Source: CAYMPH01 sp964529415 (GTDB taxonomy: Bacteria; Spirochaetota; UBA4802; UBA5550). From it: a stretch of 64,000 nucleotides of DNA. A program made the translations under genes and the position numbers. Below, piece after piece: positions 9,801-17,909 of the stretch. The notes under the pieces are model-generated. The model did not search any database. It was not told where the DNA came from and was given only the letters and a program-made list of their open reading frames with translations. Position 1 is the first letter of the stretch. Each line of letters begins with the position of its first letter. The stretch is from NCBI GenBank assembly GCA_964529415.1, contig CAZGWD010000010.1:1-64000 (forward strand). Reading direction: 5' to 3'.

Positions 9801-12180
9801 TGTTTCTGTTTGTCTCAAATAAGATTTTTATTGCTGCAATTTCATCAGATGATTCTTTTATAAAAGTTACAAAATTTTCACTTTCAATAACTGGAGGAGT
9901 TACTGTTTTAAATAGCTGGTTCTTTTTCAATTCAATTTCAGAAATCATTTCGTCAAAATTACTGCCTGAAAATTTCAATGAACCGTTTTTTAAAACTATA
10001 TCTTCAAATTGCCGACAAGCTTCTCTGTAGCCACCGGCTGAATCAAGCCCATCCCTGACTTCAATAGCTGCTTTTAATCTTTGGGCATAAATGGCTGCAC
10101 TTTCGCTTTTCTCCTGCATGCTTAATGCTCCATAATAATCCTTTGCCCTTAGCAGCCACTCAGATTCCCTGTCATTGATTCTGTTTGATAGGCTTGAAAT
10201 TGCATTAACTGCTTCGTTCATATCATCTACTGCTATGCGCATTGCATCAGGGCTTGATAGAACATATACAAAATTCATTGCTTCTTCATACTTTACCCGT
10301 GCCAGGTCATAAATTCTTCGCGCATCCGAGAAACCTTCAGCTGCATTTTTCATATTTTCTTTCGCAGTAACAAGTGCAGGTAAAATTACCCCGGAAAGTG
10401 CGTTAATTGCTTTTTCATAATCATCTTTATTTGTTTTCAGTTCGAGTTTTGCAAGTTGAAGTTTTGCAAGCTGTTCGTCCTTTGAAAGCCTTGATAAATC
10501 ATTTATTGCGTAATCATACACAAGCGCTGTTCTGTTTTTTCTTTCCTCCCAGTATGCTTTTTCTATTTTTAAAAGTTCAAGTTCAAACTCATCCGAAGTC
10601 ATTAAATAGGGATCATTCGATACTGCATAGCTGCCGTTTATCAGAACATTTGTACCATCGGAATAGTAATATTTGCGCATAGCTTCGGTTCCGTCTTTAT
10701 TAAGTCTTCCGTCAGTAAGAAGATCATTCATATCAATAGAATGATACTGCAGTTCGCTTGATGCGAGAATTTTCCTGAAGCTGCTTATCGTATTCTTCCA
10801 TTCCAATATCTGCGCATCAGCCTTTACAAGAAGCTGCACACTCGTTGCATCATTTAGTCCTGCAAGTTCATTTCTGTATCCGGTTAACCAGGCCAAGTTT
10901 TCCGCTGCAGCTGACAAAGCGGAGGATCCCGTTACTATCATCTGCCTTACGCCGCTTGAATAATCATCCCAGGTTTCATTCTGTGCATCAATATACCTGT
11001 CGAGATCGCTGATTGCTTTTTCAAAATTTGAATCTGTTTCATCAAACTTTGCCTGCCAGAGCAGGTTCCCTTCAAAAATCTGCGCGCGCGCTTTCGCAAG
11101 CCAGGCATTTTTCGCCTGAGTCAGTTTTTCGTAGTTCAGCTTCCAGACTTCATCCGCAGAATCAAAATTCCTGAAAGCCCTGCGCTCCCACTCAAGACGC
11201 GCGCCAAGCATTGCTTCCTCAGCCTGTCTCCACGATGAAAGCCCTGCGTCGATAAAGTTACGGATTCTCTCTTCGCTTTCATCAGGCGACATTGGAAGCC
11301 CTGCTGCTGATTCCTCGACCTGTGAAACAAAAAGAGCGCCGGACATAAGATCATCCGCCTTGATTGAAGCATCAGATAAAATCAGTGACGCGATTGCCTC
11401 TGCAGACTGGCTATCACTTTCCCTCCTTAAAGAATCCGTGTCCGCTGTTCTTTCATAAAAATAAGAATTTCTTTTTTTAATTAAATATATTTCCTCAAGA
11501 CGCAGTCTCTCTTTTTTCAGATCAGAGAACCTCTGTGTCAGCTCATCCGAAAAACCCTGCAATGCCTCATCTTTCATCCACGCAAGAGCAAGAGCTTTCT
11601 GAAGTGTTGCCTGTCTGCTTGTTTCTGCGCTTATGCCGTATTGATCTGCAAGAGAGTTATATACCGTACCAGTTTCATTCTGCCACGAATCAAATGCTTC
11701 ATTTATTGCCTTGCTGTTAAATTCCGTTTTTTTGGATTCTATTACTTCATCAAGAGCTTTCCTGTTAAAAGCCGGCATGAGAATGGAAATTATCCCAGCA
11801 AGCCACGCGCCTTTTTCACCGAGCTTTTTCTTCTGTGTATCTTCATTGAATTTACTTAAATTTTCTTTAAAGATTAAATCCAGTTCAAATTTTATTCTGT
11901 CAGAGTTTTCATCTCCATTGGCCTGTAATCTCCGCTCAAGTTCTGCCTTAATCTCAATTTCAGTATCTGATATCCATCGGGTTTTTAGCGTTTCGATTCC
12001 GCTCTGAACAAACCTGTCCCATTCAGTTTCATTCTGTTTATATCTCGCTGAATCGTAAACCTTATCGAGATTATTTCTGTAATCATCATAAGTTTTAAGT
12101 TTGAATTCACCGGATAAAGGGAAACTTCCTGCTAATATCAGCATAAAAACTGACACGTGTAATATTATTTTTCTTTTCAT
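880..12180 (-). CDS. Giant secreted protein with MepA-like C-terminus
   Basis: This 3766-residue exported protein resembles the very long uncharacterised proteins of Leptospira (TIGR04388-type, from memory). Residues 1-24 form a signal peptide. Most of the N-terminal 1800 residues are helical and charged with many regularly placed tryptophans. Two calcium-loop-like motifs (DxNxNGxxDxGE type) start near residues 1882 and 1984. A glycine/alanine-rich hydrophobic stretch lies near 2495-2550, and another Gly/Ala-rich segment near 3180-3380. The last 130 residues resemble MepA-type (M74) murein endopeptidases: an RINDLG segment, H3659-T-G-V-D3663, a DREAT helix, and H3744-x-x-H3747-x-D3749. The spacing and the final Asp differ from classical MepA, so activity is uncertain. 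No clear Shine-Dalgarno precedes the ATG. The stop overlaps the next gene (ATGA). A repeat element lies in frame near residues 2651-2670. Confidence 0.85.
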   Translation of the reverse strand: MKRKIILHVSVFMLILAGSFPLSGEFKLKTYDDYRNNLDKVYDSARYKQNETEWDRFVQSGIETLKTRWISDTEIEIKAELERRLQANGDENSDRIKFELDLIFKENLSKFNEDTQKKKLGEKGAWLAGIISILMPAFNRKALDEVIESKKTEFNSKAINEAFDSWQNETGTVYNSLADQYGISAETSRQATLQKALALAWMKDEALQGFSDELTQRFSDLKKERLRLEEIYLIKKRNSYFYERTADTDSLRRESDSQSAEAIASLILSDASIKADDLMSGALFVSQVEESAAGLPMSPDESEERIRNFIDAGLSSWRQAEEAMLGARLEWERRAFRNFDSADEVWKLNYEKLTQAKNAWLAKARAQIFEGNLLWQAKFDETDSNFEKAISDLDRYIDAQNETWDDYSSGVRQMIVTGSSALSAAAENLAWLTGYRNELAGLNDATSVQLLVKADAQILEWKNTISSFRKILASSELQYHSIDMNDLLTDGRLNKDGTEAMRKYYYSDGTNVLINGSYAVSNDPYLMTSDEFELELLKIEKAYWEERKNRTALVYDYAINDLSRLSKDEQLAKLQLAKLELKTNKDDYEKAINALSGVILPALVTAKENMKNAAEGFSDARRIYDLARVKYEEAMNFVYVLSSPDAMRIAVDDMNEAVNAISSLSNRINDRESEWLLRAKDYYGALSMQEKSESAAIYAQRLKAAIEVRDGLDSAGGYREACRQFEDIVLKNGSLKFSGSNFDEMISEIELKKNQLFKTVTPPVIESENFVTFIKESSDEIAAIKILFETNRNSYYNQQNLISDGSYKEILFQYSNGSIKSESDLQNSLTSILTSCSDKSSSSCSTAIDDFNKSIALDSTEKIKTILSVNSSESNKTKEELATLFYQSLAKIYPDSDPLSVSDNMSNNVLRDYVLSLASKEILNRKTILQSSVISALNSVRKAKDVSDEIVRYLLTDMSIAGNSNDTLAEINKRFAIGNKNISTEKATANIEIASGVKDFLNGFSGDTAPNLYDRIISSALSAINDSADLKTASKNIEIYNYIKNLKTKIILIEKADTDSKAAEYNKLLNESDKIVTLLGYIMNFYSVEIYGLTGSQANDKFTEYKNLIIKPETSAEDREKLSAYIMELSNPGYFNNFFNTRNYIAHTYTEHGKVSALSSYAVKFFSNSFEKTANLKEKGAAGIIADILGITQSDANISEIKSGGITYAKLKEYGSKLTSFVKGEEYGSLPIAIRRSIEETVSSYKSMIRAREIYETAPRQGSATVSAAALKEQKEKYQDLADSAEKIMAGLSEILEVRQNILKSASGESFSKAEGAGRVITSLEKISADIESFKKKISEAEFGAGFSFSLAGDLEDIRKLKNEVYVYTRAYEYIAGYVNGNPPVPLADFQASLLGINMDTEIVERIGSVITKYNIKNNIIEQIADLAFSKDSQDLSALASEFSATTPAGINAEEYKQMYEGLVNEVYAESISAIIGSDENFNALLVDASFRDYGMALHFHEFIKKKFFNKEYKSFEEIFGKIESDDSFSGGDFANLSQYSSSIDYLKTLSANMKKIYYAELANSLSVRVLPDSNTVESYQADNYFELVLHFEKYIEKNYSADLNFDAYLTGFKVLYLDEDPFINEITNNTSNLEGVYNGLLRKDLVHNAELLNGNKAGAYLIEKDYYSALLDSITYNTDFIEMDGFISIYNMNLNASPALASIKNELKAYGNILKLAYDYNRNGAGDIEKFLKDKKVADPRCENFLRLFAIDPALASPEYLTDTTGETDLALSASLLKTAIESMYANINTGIGKTFFNKLPVIGSDKSEAAWLKGEALDVITYGSQGYRHYRDFIETARNKYEVYYNPNDRFQTTAMDTLILSKEGSLKQAENPVSYKYKDANKNGMLDAGENLIDYYKIQHRAEYNALIMQQIMDQNNGVYPYSAIDYNTGQTVNTMPENIENCSGGWVSICISPYAYTAPSDAEIIGIYGLSTFNVAYFADSNSNGVWNFGEKTISEFYNDFRQNGYGLQPLLKTLPANADEMVSDLIHSNMMQYFADSRANELVEEMTMFNRSLLKMVSAAEIEVKDLSQIQVRKELLPKADGTFTNFNTAADGDFGSGGLINSIALAGKIAQIAITDIPGTQKYRASINELLDKVYTTQRAPNAQITRMVDDMLARMQHAEGQISESKQKIRDNGAVLINPGIEEYKKTDDYIKADADYYASDAAFKTAQVNNKNKLEAYGIAKKTYTNHLEIISILFNRLEAARVEFEDEQAVYDYASTAYLYTTGTGVTKIGTDAIKSDAVEDFNQAKAMHDEIVNTYNEVLKRAEKSVLQSPLSDKTYAKLAAELKDKAERAYRIEKTKVLMEREIKARSFDCDQAKDKYEKARESIFPADKQPADIQIKRNLLSDRFIENEYLNGALYSDATFMSLYDNTITGSPKGWTADNILTATLSDQAVAASGALSQLKAFDSPMLEYYNMMRSGQISNVNLNRTINNYQKYKEHSTIATNIYSLVLPVTIVVSGLLAAAAAVCWAWPVGPGIAAGFLIAAGALSIGVSIQLGLISDNNNKASSHISMFNSDMYAFKSKLNNLQNLKITMYEKQASLAEFNQIESLEDESKSGTTAYYDPKTGKNVVKKKYTLKGAFREISRIYGYEEELTEDDLKFLKQDSSIRSAEADHTSTGSVHSSETGNVGDYFNIENYKSDSMVMDEYGNMTMSAGKKFYDALVISNMYSDHLEKKRQDKLKEYYSHTIVMGQAGYSGYTQGYDKAIIGKANEKLFYEIFSETGEEKYKLPVNLKVSDEISARAFNGYTKAAIEYFGAVEGYNTDALLDIESKTGNAEQMLSTFKQYDDSFIGLAEMELAQKKEMQRLKWTISITQLSDKKERWDALTQRILTRGAEQWGAMDAAYREKWKHWKAESENGIIEGQKAWDAKWSVLKNKKVKWFENISKEISEEEMKTRLAEITETVNSFTADVNDRYGNIITNADVGAILADIMKDSPSLLSQDMLDRIKDEDMKFAMTTFTSIKADSLLYGTFSELMNKYEKDIQKTRNLKLIDALTKLLGTLADRILEADADARDTADNYAAGEGYTRSGDQYTSRELLNQQIDAYRQFNFTRSLLVDDADMNKAVMAIDNLPDWQYESMLGILMKQSKIKFESIMDRNVANSLPAHIGNFAQIAASSNFFVGLIGMNDISGGSGEYGRISTQIGNQRNGNNAIMGSLKLAKTVVSLFSGYGAIAIGAVDTLQSAASGEISFDEGMFNAGKGGIMAIGTAVLNNLGPYGKIGAAAINFGMKALKYDNERGLYGEMTQQDAIMGGIEFGMSTAAAGLDKLEGDKAISSGIRRALNFGLDFTKTTFASGIKFDRNGNYTGYGLTGLNFIDGFTTASTNLATSFLSGKNGEDKISREKSYSEGYTIAAGGKFISGLMRGAIYEGYDAITGSNTTAGMGIRNLAYSLDDTVGFFGSYYGGKLVADAKKRAEENEKKKELVAGAFIRPEDEKAVEFLLLSDSSDGSDIKKIKDNFTKDELKQIKSYMDELKDKIRSGEDNKISTRMEYYGMKVAFGGSIDALTETEKKDLLSMNKYTNGITMNEGAVNGNSNYIFKFPMAGNYFENSASQYNAQEHKYGDWGLVMTLVNTMEKWDKESTYPLRINDLGLLGDAPSSLHNGLRHTGVDINLRDKNGNPIQNYFDNNGTINNPINYDREATKRIIDLLINNAPNGYEIKNIYFNDDNLIEYFQNKKNTQGDPVVNRAVGHSNHLDVYVDYPWRNKNYRWNQQ
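4168..4231. repeat. REP-like palindrome inserted in frame in giant gene
   Basis: The segment holds CACTGAGCCTGTCGAAGTG (4171-4189) followed by a perfect hairpin at 4191-4208 (GATCTGC, loop TTCA, GCAGATC). These words match a class of short dispersed palindromic repeats otherwise found between genes in this window. It encodes about 20 residues (near 2651-2670 of the giant protein) rich in Ser, Thr, His and Ala, unlike the flanks, and keeps the frame open. Confidence 0.6.
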
Positions 12181-12285
12181 AATTATTAATACGATCGGGG
12201 AGAAAATATTTAAAAAAAAAATTAAAAAATCTGTTTTTACACTGCAGGGATTACCGTCCGGTTCACGTAAAATGAGATATTAATC

Positions 12286-12319
12286 TTGACTTTTTCATTT
12301 GGATATTAATTAGTATAAT
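12286..12319 (+). promoter_or_regulatory. Possible promoter of the cysteine-rich protein gene
   Basis: A perfect TATAAT lies at 12314-12319, 63 bases before the start codon. TTGACT at 12286-12291 is a good -35 word but the 22-base spacing is too long for a standard sigma-70 promoter, so only the -10 box is credible. Confidence 0.3.
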
Positions 12320-12382
12320 TGAAGTTTCTGGATCCAATATTTACTGTTTTAAAAAAATTAAAAAAAAAGCGAGGAAACGAGT

Positions 12383-12631
12383 ATGAAAAAAATTTTAGTG
12401 ATCAGTGCTTTTTTAATTTTTTCAATGTTTATGATTCTTTCAACTTCAGATACAGTTTCTGCTGCATCCGGTCTCTGTTTCTCATGCGGAAGCGGAAGTT
12501 CATGCGAGCAGTGCCCTTCTCCTTCAGGAAAAGACACACAGGATGACAGAAGAGCATGCGAAAACAAGGGATGCAAAATTTCAGGATATTCATCCTGCTC
12601 CGGCGCTGCTAATATTAAATACTGCCATTAA
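12383..12631 (+). CDS. Small secreted cysteine-rich protein
   Basis: The 82-residue product has a classical signal peptide (basic MKK, hydrophobic core to about residue 22, cleavage near VSA-A at 26-28). The mature part of about 55 residues contains eight cysteines in pairs: CxxC, CxxC, CxxxxxC, then two single cysteines near the end. Such a pattern suggests disulfide bonding or metal binding outside the cytoplasm. GAGG eight bases before the ATG supports the start. It is divergent from the giant gene and convergent with the kinase block, so it is its own transcription unit. I do not recognise a family; a small structural or metal-binding surface protein is possible. Confidence 0.7.
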   Translation: MKKILVISAFLIFSMFMILSTSDTVSAASGLCFSCGSGSSCEQCPSPSGKDTQDDRRACENKGCKISGYSSCSGAANIKYCH

Positions 12632-12817
12632 TAATATTTTCTCTATATGCATTGATTCTGGCAGCGCAGCCGATTTAGAAAACAGTGCTGCCGGATTCAT
12701 GTATAATTTCTGCCAATTCTGCAGAAACAGAAACTCCATTACATATATTTTATAATAATTCCCCCGGGGGCCAAGACCTGCATTTAAAATCACAAAGCCC
12801 GAATTAGATTATACTTT

Positions 12818-14425
12818 TTAAATTCGCGAATTGCGATATTTTTCCAGAATTTCAGCAACATGAGTGAGCAATGCGTTTCGTGTTATCGGCTTTTGTAAAA
12901 ATGAAATATAACCGGTTTGTAATTTATACTCATCATTAAAAGCCATATCAAATCCGGAACAAAGAATAACCGGCAGATCAGTACGGATTTCACTAATTTT
13001 ATATGCAAGCTGAGTGCCTGTCATCTTAGGCATTGTCTGATCACTAATGAGAATATTCCAATCATTTGGAGATTTTGAGAAAGCTTCCAATGCATCGAAA
13101 CCATTTGCATATACATCAACTCGATAACCGGCAGTAATCAAAATCCGGCTGATAATTTTCTGAATGGCATTATCGTCATCCACGAACATAATATGCTCGT
13201 GCGAAAAAGACATTGGGGGAGCTTCCTCAACTATATCTAAATGCGCTTTTGATGTAATTGCGGGTAAAAATATATCAAAAACAGATCCCTTCCCCGGTTC
13301 ACTTTGCACTTTGATCCTGCCTTGATGGTCGTTGACAATTCCCTGAACCATAGCTAAACCCAGACCTGTACCCTTTCCAATCTCTTTAGTTGTAAAATAC
13401 GGATCAAAGATTCTTGAAATGGTTTCATTATTCATTCCGAAGCCGTTATCCTGAACAGACAGCATTACATATTTTCCGGAAGCTAAATCATTATCGTGAT
13501 TTTGTTTTGATACATCAATAGAAACATCCTTCAATATAACAATCATAACACCGCCACGTTCAATCATAGCCTGGTAGGCATTTGTACAGAGATTCATGAC
13601 TATCTGATGAATCTGTGTTGGATCAGCCATGACTGAAAATGTAGAATTAATTTCCTGCCTGATTTCGATGGTGGCAGGAAAGGAAGCTGATAAAAGTTTT
13701 AAAGCCTCTTTAACAACAGCTGATATTTTTATAGGCATTTTTTCCTGTTTGCTCTGACGGCTGAATGTCAGAATCTGTTTAACCAGATCTGCAGCCCTGT
13801 CTGCAGCAAGGGCTATCTGATGCAGATCTGCCTGAATTGCTTCGTATTCGTCCGGGCCATGCAATAAAGCAATATCAGTATAGCCGACTATAGCGCTTAA
13901 AATATTATTGAAATCGTGCGCAATACCGCCTGCCAGAGTTCCAATAGCTTCCATCTTCTGTGCCTGGCGAAGATGTTCTTCAATCAATAATTTTTCCGCC
14001 TCAACGCGCTTCCTCTCATCAATCTCATGTTTAAGTTCCTCAACCTGTATCAACTGAAGATGAGTATGCACCCGCGCAAGAACCTCTTCTGCCTGAAATG
14101 GTTTTGTGATATAATCCACTCCGCCTTCAATGAATCCCTGGATTTTCTGATCCGGCATACCCAGTGCACTTATAAAAATAACAGGAATCCTTTTCGTTCC
14201 AGGATCAGCTTTCAGGCGGCGGCACACTTCATAACCGTCCATATCAGGCATCATGATATCCAGCAAAATCAGATCCGGTGACGGTATTGCTCCGGCATTT
14301 TCAAGTGCGTCAGGACCATTTGTTGCAACCAGAACCTCATATCCCTGAGATTCAAGCATGTGCCCCAGCAGTTGCAGATTTTCAGGGGTATCATCCACTA
14401 TCAGAACAATTTGTTTTTTGTTCAT
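12818..14425 (-). CDS. Receiver-kinase-receiver hybrid protein
   Basis: A soluble 535-residue signalling protein with no membrane segment. The order is an N-terminal receiver (residues 1-120, DD near the start, phosphoacceptor in LLDIMMPD, KPF), a short coiled coil, a HisKA dimerisation domain with the phospho-accepting His170 in GGIAHDFNN, an ATP-binding domain (N box near 270-290, GFGMN, GKGTGLGLAMV), and a second receiver (about 405-525, QTMPKMTG, KPI). The start has AGGAGA five bases upstream. The first receiver is closely related to that of the neighbouring gene upstream, and both begin MNKKQIVLIVDDTPENLQ, so one is a duplicate. It probably relays phosphate between kinases of the block. 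Confidence 0.9.
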   Translation of the reverse strand: MNKKQIVLIVDDTPENLQLLGHMLESQGYEVLVATNGPDALENAGAIPSPDLILLDIMMPDMDGYEVCRRLKADPGTKRIPVIFISALGMPDQKIQGFIEGGVDYITKPFQAEEVLARVHTHLQLIQVEELKHEIDERKRVEAEKLLIEEHLRQAQKMEAIGTLAGGIAHDFNNILSAIVGYTDIALLHGPDEYEAIQADLHQIALAADRAADLVKQILTFSRQSKQEKMPIKISAVVKEALKLLSASFPATIEIRQEINSTFSVMADPTQIHQIVMNLCTNAYQAMIERGGVMIVILKDVSIDVSKQNHDNDLASGKYVMLSVQDNGFGMNNETISRIFDPYFTTKEIGKGTGLGLAMVQGIVNDHQGRIKVQSEPGKGSVFDIFLPAITSKAHLDIVEEAPPMSFSHEHIMFVDDDNAIQKIISRILITAGYRVDVYANGFDALEAFSKSPNDWNILISDQTMPKMTGTQLAYKISEIRTDLPVILCSGFDMAFNDEYKLQTGYISFLQKPITRNALLTHVAEILEKYRNSRI

Positions 14426-14437
14426 AAATGTCTCCTG

Positions 14438-15514
14438 TTAAACCCTTGACTCATAGAGATTATTCTGGAATTCAAGTGTACAATATATCCCTTTATCATT
14501 ATACATTTTCAGTTTTCCATTGAGCTGTAATGCAACATTGTATATCAATTTCAAACCCAGGGTATTCTGCTTCTTAAAATCAAAATTATCCGGAACACCT
14601 ATTCCGTTATCCGAATACAGGAATATGAATTTACCTGTTACCGGTTCAGACAATGATATTGAAATTTCTCCTTTTCTATTATCAGGGAATGCATATTTTA
14701 ATGAATTTGTCATCAGCTCATTGAGTATCAATCCGATTGGTATAGCTGTATCCAGTAAAAAATACTGCTCACTTATTTTTAAATTCAATGATATGTTATC
14801 ATTGAATGGCTTCATACCCTGAATTATCAGATCGGATAGTTCATGTATATATTCTTTTATTGAAATCCGGGATAAATCCCGGCTTTTATACAGAAGCTGA
14901 TGCACCAATGAAATAGACTGGATTCTGCCTTCAGTAATCTTTACAACTTTTTTAAGCTCTTCATTCCCTGGATATTCATCAGCCTGAAGAACCAGCATGC
15001 CGAGTATCACCTGCATCGTATTTTTTGTTCTATGATAAAGCTCGCGGATCAGAGTTTCTTTTTCACGGACAGACTGGAGCAGATTTTCCTCAACCTTCTT
15101 CCGCTCGGAAATTTCATGAGTGAGTTCATCAACAAGTACCAGTTTAAGATGCGTCTGCACGCGCGCCATGACCTCTTCTGCCTGAAAGGGCTTTGTTATA
15201 TAATCAACTCCACCCTCCTTGAATCCCTGAATCTTCTGTTCCGGCATACCCAGAGCGCTGATAAAAATAACAGGAATACGTTTCAAATCAGGGTCCGCTT
15301 TAAGTCGCCTGCATACCTCATATCCATCCATGCCAGGCATCATAATATCCAGAAGAACAATGTCGGGAGACGGAATAGTTCTGGCATTGGCAATCGCTTC
15401 CTGGCCATTTGCGGCAACCATCACCTCGTACCCTTGAGATTCCAGGATGTTTCCCAACACCTGCAGATTTTCCGGGGTATCATCCACTATTAGAACAATT
15501 TGTTTTTTATTCAT
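14438..15514 (-). CDS. Receiver-HisKA_2 histidine kinase
   Basis: A soluble 358-residue protein. Residues 1-120 form a receiver domain nearly the same as that of the following gene. A linker helix leads to a HisKA_2-type dimerisation domain with His161 in RELYHRTKNTMQ, followed by a HATPase domain (NELMTNSLKYAF, SDNGIGVP, LGLKLI). HisKA_2 kinases often act with response regulators that lack DNA-binding domains. The Shine-Dalgarno AGGAG overlaps the stop codon of the upstream hybrid kinase, nine bases away, so the two are translated together. The downstream gene begins 12 bases on. The pair may receive phosphate from the upstream hybrid kinase and pass it on. Confidence 0.9.
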   Translation of the reverse strand: MNKKQIVLIVDDTPENLQVLGNILESQGYEVMVAANGQEAIANARTIPSPDIVLLDIMMPGMDGYEVCRRLKADPDLKRIPVIFISALGMPEQKIQGFKEGGVDYITKPFQAEEVMARVQTHLKLVLVDELTHEISERKKVEENLLQSVREKETLIRELYHRTKNTMQVILGMLVLQADEYPGNEELKKVVKITEGRIQSISLVHQLLYKSRDLSRISIKEYIHELSDLIIQGMKPFNDNISLNLKISEQYFLLDTAIPIGLILNELMTNSLKYAFPDNRKGEISISLSEPVTGKFIFLYSDNGIGVPDNFDFKKQNTLGLKLIYNVALQLNGKLKMYNDKGIYCTLEFQNNLYESRV

Positions 15515-15523
15515 ATATAGCTC

Positions 15524-17890
15524 CTATGCATAATCCTTTATCAGCTTTTTCAGCCCTTCCAGATCAAATGCTATAATCTTCTCCAGCATCCAGGATGAAA
15601 GGGAAGGATCTGTTTCCTTTGCATCTTGTCCCAATTTGCGTATGCGCGTGATGTTTTTTCTCTTCAATGCCTCTATAAATTCTTCGCGCCACACAGATGG
15701 CATCTTATCAATTGACGGAATTCCGGTATTATGCTTCATGGTTACCGACACTTTTTCTATTTCAGTTTCAAACAGAACTCCTGCATGAAGGGCAAGAACA
15801 TTGTAAAGCACCTGTTCCCTGAAAGGTTTGGCAATAAATGCATTGATTCCTGCATCGAGAAACTTCTTTTCATCCGTATCGAGTGCGCTTGCGCTGATAC
15901 CGATAATGACCAGATTTTCCATGGAATAGGTTTCGCGAAGAATCCGTGTAGCTTCTCCTCCATCCATACAGGGCATAACCAGATCCATAAGTATGATGCG
16001 CGGTTTAAACTGCTTCACTTTTTCTAAGGATTTTTCTCCATCTTCTGCTTCATCTATAACAAAGCCAAGCGGTACAAGCATCATCCTGAGCAGCTCTCGG
16101 TTGGACATCATATCATCTACAACAAGGATGCGGATTTCCCCCTGCCCCGGAGCAAGACCTATTACTTTATCCGGAATTTCTGAGGATGCAGGAGGTATCG
16201 ATGTCACAGGAGCCTTGAATTCAAAATGAAAGATGCTTCCTTTTCCTGCAGTACTATTCACTGTTATGCCGCCTCCCATCATGCGGGCATATTTACTGCT
16301 TATAGCCAGCCCAAGACCGGTACCGCCGGCAGTCTGTTCGCCGCTCCGGGTGCGTTCAAAAGGAAGGAAAATTTTCCCCATCTCTTCAGAACTGATGCCT
16401 ATTCCTGAATCCTGAATTTCTATTGCGATTCTGCCTTCTTCAGCTGGAAAAGCGTGCAATAGAATAAAACCGGAGTGTGTGAATTTCACAGCATTCTCAA
16501 GCAGATTAATTAATATCTGGCGCAGCTTGCTTATATCCGCAACAATATAGCACGGAAGATCTTTATCGAGTTCAAGAGTAAACACAAGACCCTTTCCTTC
16601 AGCGCGCATACGAAATAACATTGCCATGTTGCTCAGCAGACCGTGAAGATCAATTGTCTCCTCCTTTATTTCTACCCGTCCTGCCTCTATGCGGGACATT
16701 TCCAGAATATCGTTAATAATGTTTAGCAAATGCTCTCCGCCTTTCATGATAGTGTTAATTTTTTTACGGGACTCATACGACATAGCAGGATCTTTCTCAA
16801 GCAGCTGGGCAAATCCAAGCACTGCGTTCATAGGTGTACGGATCTCGTGGCTCATGTTGGAAAGAAATATACTTTTGGCACGATTAGCTGCATTGGCCTC
16901 ATCACGGGCAAGCTGGAGTTCTGAAGTCCGTTCTTTCACCAGCTCTTCAAGATTCTCCCGATAAAGTTTCAACTCTTCCTCAGTACGTTTACGTTCTGTA
17001 ACATCCCTGCTTGCTGCGTGGATTTCGTACACAGCGTCTGTATCCTTATCAAACACCGTGTGGCTGATAGTTTCCAGCCATTTGTAATTTCCATTTTTAC
17101 AGCGGGTTCGAAATACAGTAGTGGAAATAATCGGCTGTTCGATTATGCTGGAACGGGACTCATCAACTTTGGAAATATCTTCAGGATGTACAAACTCAAA
17201 CGCAGAATGGCCAACCAGTTCTTCAGGATCGTATCCCAGCAAAGCTCTGCATGCCGGTGAAACGTAAAGATATTTCCCGTTTTCGTCGTGCCGCGATATC
17301 ATGTCTGTTGAATTTTCCGCAAGCAGACGGAAATCCATTTCGCTCAGACGCAGCGCTTCCCTGGTACGTCTATCATCTTCCATTATACTCAACAGCGCCC
17401 TGCGCGACTGTTCGGACTCGGCAAGCAGATGCTTGACTTTTTCCTGACCCTGGATCAGCACATCATTCATATGCTTCTGCTCGGCAATATTGCGAAACTC
17501 CCAGAGGATATATTTTTCACCGCCGATTTCAACACTTTGCCCGGAAATTAAATGAGGCAATTTTTCAGTCTTCATTCTAAGCATTGCTTCAAAATCAACA
17601 ATATGTCCGGTCTTTAAAAATTCATCAAAGCACGCCTTGCGTTCATCCGGATTTGCCCACAGACCCAGTTCATATGCAGTCTTTCCAACAGAATTTTCCC
17701 TGTTAAATCCTGTAGATTTCATCCATACTGAATTAACGTCAATTATTATACCGGAATCATACTCTGTTATGGCCATACCGTTAGTTGCTGCATTGAATAT
17801 TATGCTATAATCCAGTATGCCCTTAAATGATGCACCCTCTGATTGCCTTGAATTATTTCCTTTTGCGGTTTTTCGTGCGTCATGCGTCAT
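15524..17890 (-). CDS. PAS-PAS hybrid histidine kinase
   Basis: A 788-residue cytoplasmic hybrid kinase. Two PAS sensor domains lie near residues 30-150 and 190-300, then a coiled coil, HisKA with His348 in NMSHEIRTPMNA, HATPase (NLLENAVKF, DSGIGIS, GTGLGLAIS), and a receiver near 590-705 (LMDLVMP, KPF). A helical tail of about 60 residues (725-788, beginning IDKMPSVW) is shared with the two other large hybrid kinases of this block and seems to be a distinct conserved module. AGGAG lies upstream of the ATG. The gene follows thiM by 19 bases and precedes the receiver-kinase by 9, suggesting one operon. No membrane segment is visible, so the signal is probably intracellular. Confidence 0.92.
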   Translation of the reverse strand: MTHDARKTAKGNNSRQSEGASFKGILDYSIIFNAATNGMAITEYDSGIIIDVNSVWMKSTGFNRENSVGKTAYELGLWANPDERKACFDEFLKTGHIVDFEAMLRMKTEKLPHLISGQSVEIGGEKYILWEFRNIAEQKHMNDVLIQGQEKVKHLLAESEQSRRALLSIMEDDRRTREALRLSEMDFRLLAENSTDMISRHDENGKYLYVSPACRALLGYDPEELVGHSAFEFVHPEDISKVDESRSSIIEQPIISTTVFRTRCKNGNYKWLETISHTVFDKDTDAVYEIHAASRDVTERKRTEEELKLYRENLEELVKERTSELQLARDEANAANRAKSIFLSNMSHEIRTPMNAVLGFAQLLEKDPAMSYESRKKINTIMKGGEHLLNIINDILEMSRIEAGRVEIKEETIDLHGLLSNMAMLFRMRAEGKGLVFTLELDKDLPCYIVADISKLRQILINLLENAVKFTHSGFILLHAFPAEEGRIAIEIQDSGIGISSEEMGKIFLPFERTRSGEQTAGGTGLGLAISSKYARMMGGGITVNSTAGKGSIFHFEFKAPVTSIPPASSEIPDKVIGLAPGQGEIRILVVDDMMSNRELLRMMLVPLGFVIDEAEDGEKSLEKVKQFKPRIILMDLVMPCMDGGEATRILRETYSMENLVIIGISASALDTDEKKFLDAGINAFIAKPFREQVLYNVLALHAGVLFETEIEKVSVTMKHNTGIPSIDKMPSVWREEFIEALKRKNITRIRKLGQDAKETDPSLSSWMLEKIIAFDLEGLKKLIKDYA

Positions 17891-17909
17891 ATAGCTCTCC
17901 TGTTGACTA

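Noticed and set aside
12741..12790. CCCCCGGGGG palindrome (12761-12770) as terminator of the cysteine-rich gene
   Set aside because: There is no loop of usable size and no T-run after it, so it does not fit an intrinsic terminator.
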